Part shown: positions 57,801-64,000 of the stretch, in pieces
Layout: the number at the start of each line of letters is the position of its first letter
Numbering within the stretch: position 1 is the stretch's first letter
Assembly: GCA_950097015.1 (NCBI GenBank)
Contig: CATNEN010000039.1
Location: 2,557,001 to 2,621,000 of the forward strand
Direction: 5' to 3'
Source of the DNA: Macrostomum hystrix
Taxonomy: Eukaryota; Platyhelminthes; Macrostomidae
DNA length: 64,000 nucleotides
Made by a program: the position numbers and the translations under genes
The notes under the pieces: model-generated
Seen by the model: the letters and a program-made list of their open reading frames with translations, nothing else
Databases searched by the model: none
Told to the model about the DNA's origin: nothing

Positions 57801-58145
57801 CCCTACCCCCGTGGTCTCTCTACTGTTAAAGGCTAGCGCAGTTTTTTTTAGCTGTTTACTGTCGCGAAACTCACCGCACAATGACGTGATGATTGAGCAC
57901 TCCTGGTGAATGCCCCGCCGAGTCACGGACTCCTCCATCAGCTGCTTGACCTCGCGCTTAACGTGTCGCAGCAGCATCTCCCGGTACTCGGCGCCGCTGC
58001 TGTTGATCTTCTCTAGGGCGGCAGCAACCGCGGCGCGCTGCTCCGGCTCCGTGTCCGCTCGGTGCATCTCCGTCGAGACGCCGCCGCGCCTGCCGACAAC
58101 CTTCGTGGCGGCATCGGAAACCACCCGCTGCAGCAGCTTGGCCAT
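48876..58145 (-). CDS. SGSM: Small G protein signalling modulator (SGSM1/2-type RUN-TBC Rab-GAP), 14 exons, complete
   Basis: Cytosolic/membrane-associated GTPase-activating protein that binds Rab/Rap GTPases and inactivates Rabs. Exons in gene order: 58145-57875, 57599-57267, 56729-56572, 54252-54042, 53942-53774, 53619-53346, 52750-52472, 51894-51598, 50931-50625, 50527-50454, 50366-50217, 49623-49332, 49207-49040 and 48964-48876. All are GT..AG; phases close at 3,072 nt (1,023 aa). N-terminal RUN domain, central small-GTPase-binding region ([37 protein letters not shown]) and C-terminal TBC. Both catalytic fingers are present: Arg in IDKDVER (about R811) and Gln in GYIQG (about Q846), so an active GAP is predicted. 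A CCCCAG acceptor lies 15 nt before the ATG. Most introns consist largely of minisatellite. SGSM1 versus SGSM2 cannot be decided; probably one invertebrate gene equals both. Confidence 0.94.
49040..51894 (-). CDS. SGSM: SGSM exons 8-13: TBC (Rab-GAP) domain
   Basis: Exon 8 (51894-51598) encodes [16 protein letters not shown] and ends RPELRKQ; exon 9 opens [12 protein letters not shown] spacer of about 100 residues, including exon 10 (74 nt), separates this from exon 11, [14 protein letters not shown]...[11 protein letters not shown]. Exon 12 carries [15 protein letters not shown] and [19 protein letters not shown], and exon 13 carries [22 protein letters not shown]. All TBC motifs are in order. 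The split TBC with a variable insert is typical of SGSM proteins. Confidence 0.92.
49646..50112. repeat. 32-bp minisatellite, SGSM intron 11
   Basis: About 14 units of GTACAGGTGTGCTCACATTC plus TGTACAAGTGGG, ending about 25 nt from the exon 12 acceptor. In gene orientation each unit contains TACCCCACTTGTACAG followed by AATGTGAGC, that is an acceptor-like and a donor-like motif three bases apart. Open frames on + are repeat artefacts. Confidence 0.95.
50942..51580. repeat. 16-bp GATCTGGGATCTTGGA array filling SGSM intron 8
   Basis: About 40 units of GATCTGGGATCTTGGA (two GATCT half-units), almost perfectly uniform apart from a few CTCGG variants at the left end. The intron between exons 51598-51894 and 50625-50931 is essentially nothing else. 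Extreme homogeneity implies recent expansion. Confidence 0.96.
52030..52445. repeat. 21-bp GGGATATGGGATTCTGGCTAG array, SGSM intron 7
   Basis: Some 20 units with variants (AATCTGG, TTTCCGC, TCTCGCT). A multi-unit block (GGAATCTGG, GGGATTTCCGCTAGGGGG, GGTTTGGGATATTGGAGTC) appears twice in the same order, near 52228 and 52350, showing block duplication. Confidence 0.93.
52925..53335. repeat. G-rich GGGGATCAGGGGAGTA array, SGSM intron 6
   Basis: Irregular units of about 16 bp built from GGGGATCA and GGGGAGTA. Four G-tracts with 4-nt loops occur repeatedly (for example 53177-53204), fitting the canonical G-quadruplex pattern on the + strand, which is the template strand for SGSM. Confidence 0.92.
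53346..54252 (-). CDS. SGSM: SGSM exons 4-6: GTPase-binding (PH-like) central domain
   Basis: Exon 4 (54252-54042) carries [19 protein letters not shown] and [11 protein letters not shown]. Exon 5 (53942-53774) carries [11 protein letters not shown] followed by a Ser/Pro-rich linker. Exon 6 (53619-53346) carries [35 protein letters not shown] and [16 protein letters not shown]. Their order and spacing equal the Rab-binding domain of SGSM1/2. Exon 6 has a tandem CAGCAG acceptor, which could add one residue. The exon 6 donor (AAG before gtcggc) is weak but joins in frame. Confidence 0.88.
53655..53768. repeat. 27-bp short array filling SGSM intron 5
   Basis: Four to five units of AATATGGTTAGTGAATTAAC plus GGAACTC. 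The whole 154-bp intron between exons 53774-53942 and 53346-53619 is mostly this repeat. A diverged relative is visible at 53970-54035 (AAATATTTAACGGAACTGAAG). Confidence 0.85.
54295..54595 (-). mobile_element. tRNA-derived SINE, copy 2 (SGSM intron 3, inverted)
   Basis: Reverse complement of the 6.1-6.4 kb SINE: the B box appears as GGGAATCGAACCCCC (about 54500-54514). The central ACCCATTTAACAGCTGGGT is at about 54420-54438, and GACGCCACACCCACC at about 54382-54396. The copy is more diverged, has an enlarged head and lacks the (ATT)n tail. It sits about 40 nt upstream of the SGSM exon 4 acceptor. Confidence 0.8.
54915..55045. repeat. 10-bp ATTGGCTGTA/G array (CCAAT-type repeats)
   Basis: About 13 units of CTGTGATTGG/CTGTAATTGG. 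The reverse complement carries AGCCAATCA, a CCAAT box, once per 10 bp. Located in SGSM intron 3. Confidence 0.9.
55770..56560. repeat. 31-bp minisatellite, SGSM intron 3
   Basis: Some 26 units of GTCGAAGGATCTGGATGGAG plus GGGGGATGGCT, length-variable in the G run. In gene orientation the unit is CCATCCCCCCTCCATCCAG followed by ATCC, a strong polypyrimidine-CAG acceptor look-alike. Starts about 12 nt after the exon 3 donor. Confidence 0.95.
57080..57245. repeat. GAGAG GAGAG purine tract, SGSM intron 2
   Basis: About 165 bp of GGAGA repeats on +, thus CTCTC polypyrimidine in the transcript, about 20-25 nt after the exon 2 donor. It can form triplex/H-DNA in principle. Confidence 0.95.
57267..58145 (-). 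CDS. SGSM: SGSM exons 1-2: RUN domain
   Basis: Exon 1 (58145-57875) encodes [18 protein letters not shown] and [20 protein letters not shown]. Exon 2 (57599-57267) continues [51 protein letters not shown]. These are the helical RUN-domain signatures of the SGSM family; in vertebrate SGSMs this region binds Rap/Rab GTPases. The intron between the exons holds two palindromic CACGTG boxes. Confidence 0.9.
57687..57711. promoter_or_regulatory. Two palindromic CACGTG E-boxes, SGSM intron 1
   Basis: GTCACGTGAC at 57687-57696 and ATCACGTGAT at 57702-57711, with centres 15 bp apart. GTCACGTGAC is the form bound by MiT/TFE and USF-type bHLH-Zip factors. Function is only inferred from the motif. Confidence 0.35.
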
Positions 58146-58734
58146 TCTGCTATCGCTAGTCTGGGGAACGGAGTTGCACCCTCGGTGGCTTGTGGCAGAT
58201 TCAGCTGAGGCTTTTTTAAAGGCCGGCAATTTTCTTCTCTGCTTTCATAAATTTTATACGCGACCCCCCAGTGACTGGGAGAGAAGGCTGGCGAACAGGC
58301 ATCCAGGCTCACAGCTCTCGCCCACTCTCCCTCTGTCCCAGCAGCTCAGCACTCTGCCCCACCTACCCCTACCCTGCCATATCTACCCCTCGCTGTGTCC
58401 CTTCCGGGAACTGGCGGTGTGCAAGCAGCTGCGCGCACTTCTGCTCAGGCCTGTTATCCCCTTACTGGGGAGTGCGGGTCCAGTGTACTCACGCTAACAC
58501 ATCCTCGTCCCCACCAACTGCCCAATGCGGGAAATCCGGCCTCCCAAACAGGCGGCAGCTGAGGATTATTCTCCGCCAACGGATAGGAAGCCTGCGAGAA
58601 ATCTGAGCGGCTGTCAACAGCCTCAGGCTTCAGGCCTAGACATCTCCTTGCGATTCTGCCACCTCTAAAGCTGATCGGTAATGCACATTTCCTCAGCTCC
58701 ATCCAACAGAAACTGCTGATGCAACACTTGACGA

Positions 58735-60293
58735 TGACTGAGGGACTGGGATAACTGACACCCAAACTGATGGTCTGGGATAACTGACACCCAAACTGAT
58801 GGTCTGGGATAACTGACACGCAAACTGATGGTCTGGGATAACTGACACCCAAACTGATAGTCTGGGATAACTGACACGCAAACTGAGGGACTGGGATAAC
58901 TGACACCCAAACTGATGGTCTGGGATAACTGACAACCAAACTGATGGTCTGGGATAACTGACACCCAAACTGATGGTCTGGGATAACTGACACCCAAACT
59001 GATGGTCTGGGATAACTGACACGCAAACTGAGGGACTGGGATAATTGACACCCAAACTGATGGTCTGGGATAACTGACAACCAAACTGATGGTCTGGGAT
59101 AACTGACACCCAAACTGATGGTCTGGGATAACTGACACCCAAACTGATGGTCTGGGATAACTGACACCCAAACTGATGGACTGGGATAACTGACACCCAA
59201 ACTGATGGTCTGGGATAACTGACACCCAAACTGATGGTCTGGGATAACTGACACGCAAACTGAGGGACTGGGATAACTGACACCCAAACTGATGGTCTGG
59301 GATAACTGACACCCAAACTGATGGTCTGGGATAACTGACACGCAAACTGAGGGACTGGGATAACTGACACCCAAACTGATGGTCTGGGATAACTGACAAC
59401 CAAACTGATGGTCTGGGATAACTGACACCCAAACTGATGGTCTGGGATAACTGACACCCAAACTGATGGTCTGGGATAACTGACACGCAAACTGAGGGAC
59501 TGGGATAATTGACACCCAAACTGATGGTCTGGGATAACTGACAACCAAACTGATGGTCTGGGATAACTGACACCCAAACTGATGGTCTGGGATAACTGAC
59601 ACCCAAACTGATGGTCTGGGATAACTGACACCCAAACTGATGGACTGGGATAACTGACACCCAAACTGATGGTCTGGGATAACTGACACCCAAACTCAGA
59701 GACTGGGATAACTGACATCCAAACTCAGAGACTGGGATAACTGACATCCAAACTCAGAGACTGGGATAACTGACATCCAAACTCAGAGACTGGGATAACT
59801 GACACCCAAACTGAGGGACTGGGATAACTGACACCCAAACTCAGAGACTGGGATAACTGACATCCAAACTCAGAGACTGGAATAACTGACACCCAAACTC
59901 AGAGACTGGGATAACTGACACCCAAACTCAGAGACGGGGATAACTGACACCCAAACTCAGAGACTGGGATAACTGACACCCAATCTCAGAGACTGGGATA
60001 ACTGACACCCAATCTCAGAGACTGGGATAACTGACACCCAAACTCAGAGACTGGGATAACTGACACCCAAACTCAGAGACTGGGATAACTGACACCCAAA
60101 CTCAGAGACTGGGATAACTGACACCCAAACTCAGAGACTGGGATAACTGACACCCAAACTCAGAGACTGGGATAACTGACACCCAAACTCAGAGACTGGG
60201 ATAACTGACACCCAAACTCAGAGACTGGGATAACTGACACCCAAACTCAGAGACTGGGGTAACTGACACCCAAACTCAGAGACTGGGGTAGGT
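58735..60293. repeat. 29-bp minisatellite upstream of SGSM
   Basis: About 54 units of CTGGGATAACTGACACCCAA plus ACTGATGGT or ACTCAGAGA. The left two-thirds use the TGATGGT type, the right third the TCAGAGA type. A multi-unit block with AACCAAA and CGCAAACTGAGGGACTGGGATAATT recurs near 58925-59190 and 59395-59660. Three minus-strand frames stay open for over 340 codons purely because of the repeat. Confidence 0.97.
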
Positions 60294-60480
60294 ATGAATG
60301 GGTTGATTATTGTTATATTGAACTGAAGTTCTATAGATAAATGAAAATAGGAAATCTCAGCTGAATTTGTCTATGATCTGCAGCTGCGGATGCTATATGA
60401 GGGATTGCGATTTATCATATAAAAATTGTCAGTTGAACATATTATACATTTTCATCAGCTAATTTTACACCGCTGGACAA

Positions 60481-61229
60481 ATGAGCAGCGAAGAAAGCTT
60501 CAATTTGTGGTCCTCGGTAGTGATGCTGGGTCCAAAGAACTTCGATCAGTTCATCGATGGTCACGAGATCAGCCGGACCCTCTACAAGGTTGTACTTTTC
60601 GTGCGGCTTGCTGACAGCGAGATGAAATGCGGAGTGAGCCAGTTCCACTACCTGGCGCATAACTTCACTCACCGGTTCGCCCTGAACAGCGCCTTCCGCC
60701 TGCTGTTCGGTATTTACCCTATCGACTTCGACAGCTACCCGAGCTCTCTGCCACCCACCACTGACAGGGCCGTGGCTGCGAAACTGCTCGTTATGAAGAA
60801 CCTCGCGGATGAGACACTGGAGTTTGGCGGCGAGTTGGACATCTACAATTTCCGGAACAACTGCTCAGTCTTCATCAGCGAGTGCATCAAGGTAAGAATT
60901 TCATATAACCGTCATTCCCCTGTCTCCCACTGTCTCCCACTGTCTCCCACTGTCTCCCACTGTCTCCCACTGTCTCCCACTGTCTCCCACTGTCTCCCAC
61001 TGTCTCCCACTGTCTCCCACTGTCTCCCACTGTCTCCCACTGTCTCCCACTGTCTCCCACTGTCTAACTTACCCGACAGGCCTTCCAAAAGAAGAACAGC
61101 GCTGTGTACAACCGAAACATCATCAAGTGGAAAAGTGACAGCTGGTACAAGTGCATCGGCATCAACGAGGTGGCATTCTACACGGACAGACCCCCCGCGG
61201 ACAATGCCTGCAATGGTTCTCAGCAATAA
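60481..61229 (+). CDS. Two-exon gene of unknown family (186 aa)
   Basis: Exons 60481-60891 and 61080-61229, joined at ATCAAG|gtaaga and cccgacag|GCC, phase 0, stop TAA. The protein starts MSSEESFNLWSSVVMLGP and has no signal peptide or clear TM. It contains HYLAHNFTHRF, FRLLFGIYPIDFDSYPSSLPP and WKSDSWYKCIGINEVAFYTD. Codon choice is GC-rich like the recognised genes and unlike the flanks, which together with proper splice sites argues that it is real. An acceptor-like TTTTCATCAG lies 22-24 nt before the ATG. I do not recognise the family. The intron contains fourteen TGTCTCCCAC repeats. A downstream in-frame ATG (Met15, 60523) is possible. Confidence 0.7.
60924..61065. repeat. 10-bp TGTCTCCCAC array in intron
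   Basis: Fourteen perfect copies, forming a continuous pyrimidine-rich tract in the sense strand of the two-exon gene, ending 15 nt before its acceptor. Confidence 0.97.
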
Positions 61230-61938
61230 CTTCACCCTCTACGACATCAAGAGTAGATCAGATTGGATTTGACAATTTCTGATGATTGATTTTGGAGGTG
61301 TTGAATGATCGCTAACTAAACGTCAAAGGCTTTCACAAACTTAGCGGGACAAGAGCGAAGTTCAACTATGAATAATGAAATATCATGTATGTAGTATGTA
61401 CATTCATTTAGAGTACTTTTTTGTTAACAAAAACTTGCACTATTATATTCTGCTCTCAGAAGCACCGCGTCTTTTAAATAGAACCTACCATAGACAAAAT
61501 AAGAATTAAAGAACATTTGAGTTTGCATAATAGCTTCGATATCAGCTTGAAGCAGAACAGTTAGCTTATATTTAGGCTTAGTAGAGAAGGCTTAAAGTGC
61601 ATGAAAGGGCGCTAATTATTCGAATAATTAAAGCGGAGATTTTTAACAATTTCAGCTTTGTATGAAGCGGTTTTCTTCCATCGAAAAAAGTTGGCATGCA
61701 AAATTTTGTAGTTCTTGTCTCAAGTCTTTAGAATCTAATTGTTAGCTCGAAGATAATTAATATACTAAAAATAGAAACTGCAAATCAAAAGCTTTGATTA
61801 TAAGCACGTGGGTAAAAGCGGTGGCGAATTCCACTAAGAAGTTTGAAATGATGACTGCTTCTCTTCGTGCCCGGTGTCTCGTGTTTCTCGAGCGCCTATC
61901 AATTCATCAGAACAAACCCATCTGAAGCAGCTGGACGT
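61230..61938. other. Convergent intergenic stretch
   Basis: About 0.7 kb of AT-rich unique sequence between the two stops; no gene or repeat was seen. Confidence 0.5.
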
Positions 61939-64000
61939 CTAGTCCTTCTGGTCCATCTCCTGCGACACCGCCGACAGCTGCGAGTCCCGCCGCTTCCTCT
62001 GCGGCTCCGAATTCATGATGGACGCCGAGATTGCGTCAATCGTGTCCTCCTTCTCACCGGCCTCCCCGATCGAGCTCTGCTGCTCCTGTTGCTGCTGATG
62101 ATGCTTAGCCACTGTCTTGGCAGATGACGAGTCTTCGGCCTTCTTGGCCTTCAGCAGCTCGGTCTCCACAATGTCCTGGATGCGCTGACAGAGCTGCTCG
62201 CTCTGATCGTCAGTCTGGCCGCAGCACTGCTCCATCATGTGTTGTCGCTGGTTGCGCAAACTCACCGCCTGCGGGAGGGGTTAAGCGGCTGCGTTTGCGG
62301 CTTCAAGCTTGCTGGATTTGCATTTAGCAATGTGGAGCAAATCCTTGCCAAGTTAGCTAGAGTAGAATTCAAGTCTGTCCAAAAACCTAAATATTTTGCT
62401 AATCTGATGACCGGCGAGAGTACAATGAGTACAATGAATATTGCTAACAATGAGTACTATTGTTAGCAATTGCGAGCATGGCTAAAATGGTTGCACTTGT
62501 TTGAATAACACCCAGCACAAATGACAGCCGAACCTGGTACAGCAAGAACTGCAGAATGAGCTGCTGGTTGAAGCTGCTGGCCCGCTGGAAGCACTGTAAG
62601 GCTGCTGGGCAGAAGCGGCGGATGGCGTGCACGATCAGACGCGTGGCAAGGGGGATCACATTCAGCGGCGGCGGCAGCGAGGTCCTGCCGCGGAACTCCT
62701 CGATGAGGTCGTTTCGCTCGAATTGCCACAGAGCCTTGGAGTTGGAGTCGATCTCGTCCACTGTCTTGCTGAACAGCGCAATGATCAGGTTGAGCAGCAG
62801 AATCTCCGTGACAATCACGTACAGGGGCAGAATGAAGTACGGCACTAGGTACCTGCGAATTTGAGCCGAAAAGTACGACCCTGCAAATCCTTAACAGTAG
62901 AAAGACCATTCTAGGGGATATTTCAAATACCTTTTGAACTTTTCTTTGCTTCTGTATTTCTTAAAAAGTTCAACCAATCGCCATTTGGTTGGATCTTTCA
63001 GAATCACAAAACATCGGCATCGTCGAGATATTCAACGGTTCTCGTCGGAGTTTCTGGTGGCAAAAACCACAAATTTTGGCATAGTTTTAGTTGTCCTTGT
63101 CGCCAGGGCCTTCGACAAGAATCGCTGAATGTCTCGACGATGCTGACTCGGACGGCTTTGAAAGCTATTTAATCGCAAAGGGCGGAAAATTTTGATCCAT
63201 GTGGTGGACTTTGACGAAAATCGGTCACTCGGTTTGGGAGCTATGGAGAAGTGGGCAGTGGCTATTTCAAATACCCCTTGGTCTTTCTACTGTTCAGAGT
63301 AAATATTAAAGATCAAGGATCATAGGCCGAAGCATGACCACCGTACCTGCCCATGCTGTGCGGGCACCCCTGCGTATTGAAGGTCTTGTTCGCATAGATT
63401 TCGTCGCAGCTGTCATCTCCCATGATTGTGTCGAGGCTGTAGTCGCCCACCATGCTGTAGAAGCAAATCTTGAACATGGCCAGCACCACCTCAAAAGAGC
63501 TCATCTTCTCCGCGTTGTAGGCCTTGTAGCCGTTCGGGAATAGGAGCGCGTGGATGAGGACACCGAAGCCGAAGATGAAGATAAACAAGATAAACAAGAA
63601 CGGGATCATGTCTTTGCCAGTCATCCTGGCGATCATCTTCAGCTTCGGGCCGAGCGTCTCCATCACCGTGGAGATGTAGAGCAAGCGAACCCAGTAGAGC
63701 AGGCAGGAGATGCCTGCAATGCGGTTTCCAGCGCAGGGTCTTGATTGTCAAGCTGGATAATAAAAACCTCCGCTTTGAAATTTCGTTTGAACTTACTCAG
63801 GAAAATCCGAGCGATGTACCAGACCGTGTCATCGAAGTCCATGGCGAAGACTTCCTCGTTGGTTGTCATCACATAGTCGAGGCGAGTAAGCCGAATGCAG
63901 AAGCTGATGATGGCGCACAGCACGGCTCCAATGTCGATGAGGTTCCATTTGCTGGCGAAGAAGTTCTTCACATTCTCGCCCCTGACAATGCTAATGAACT
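61939..64000 (-). CDS. TRPM-family cation channel, C-terminal part (runs off the window)
   Basis: Plasma-membrane cation channel of the melastatin TRP family. Exons in gene order: 64000(partial)-63797, 63713-63347, 62852-62534 and 62268-61939, phases consistent. The first has KWNLIDIGAVLCAI and DDTVWYIARIF (S2-S4 region). The second has LLYWVRLLYIS, a TGKDMIPFLFILFIFIFGFG helix (S5) and pore region FYSMVGDYSLDTI with two nearby Cys. The third has S6 (YVIVTEILLLNLIIALFSKT) and the TRP-domain signature ALWQFERNDLIEEFRGR...LPPPLNVI, diagnostic of TRPM. The last exon (about 110 aa) is charged and Gln-rich, perhaps a short coiled coil. No kinase or NUDT9-like domain follows, unlike TRPM2/6/7. The donor at 62534 (CAG before gttcgg) is atypical. 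Confidence 0.88.
62893..63294. mobile_element. Foldback MITE-like element in TRPM intron
   Basis: A perfect 16-bp terminal inverted repeat, AACAGTAGAAAGACCA at 62893-62908 and TGGTCTTTCTACTGTT at 63279-63294. The halves are further imperfectly complementary (GGCATCGTCGAGATATTCA near 63012 versus TGAATGTCTCGACGATGCT near 63126). The 402-bp element would fold into a long hairpin. A diverged partial copy of the right half is at about 41285-41468. No coding capacity. Confidence 0.7.

Noticed and set aside
58454-59747. Three minus-strand frames of 341-411 codons (HQFGCQLSQ repeats)
   Set aside because: 29-bp satellite; all three frames are open simultaneously.

Overview
The window is animal nuclear DNA. 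It holds intron-split genes with GT..AG borders, GC-rich codon choice inside AT-richer surroundings, a mariner transposon and tRNA-derived SINEs. About a third of it (roughly 20 kb, summed by eye) is tandem minisatellite. The gene set (polycystin-1-like, SGSM RUN/TBC, TRPM, coatomer epsilon) is bilaterian. Every multi-exon gene with a visible 5' end has a splice acceptor 6-24 nt before its ATG, as expected for spliced-leader trans-splicing. Together with the repeat load this suggests a lophotrochozoan, perhaps a free-living flatworm of Macrostomum type. That is inference; no species-diagnostic sequence was recognised.

Layout, left to right. 1-5.3 kb: a 30-bp minisatellite, a mariner with perfect terminal repeats and a twice-frameshifted transposase, and decayed retroelement-like fragments. 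5.3-10.7 kb (+): complete five-exon coatomer epsilon gene (COPE), with a SINE and a hAT-like insert in its introns. 12.1-40.9 kb (-): a complete 20-exon polycystin-1-like gene of 3,683 codons whose exon phases all close; its introns carry arrays of 5.8, 3.4, 1.4 and 0.9 kb. 42.7-44.6 kb (+): an intronless coiled-coil/NHL-propeller protein. 44.6-48.9 kb: stacked minisatellites. 48.9-58.1 kb (-): a complete 14-exon SGSM-type Rab-GAP gene (RUN + RBD + TBC, 1,023 codons). 58.7-60.3 kb: a 29-bp array. 60.5-61.2 kb (+): a two-exon gene of unknown family. 61.9-64.0 kb (-): the C-terminal part of a TRPM channel, running off the window.

How the genes relate: COPE (COPI coat, Golgi-ER traffic) and SGSM (Rab GTPase inactivation) both act in membrane traffic. 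The polycystin and TRPM are plasma-membrane or ciliary cation-channel family proteins. Nothing indicates an operon or a coordinated cluster. The most unusual feature is the relation between minisatellites and splice sites. One array is built from copies of an exon end plus its 5' splice site, and several other intronic arrays repeat splice-site-like motifs dozens of times in gene orientation.
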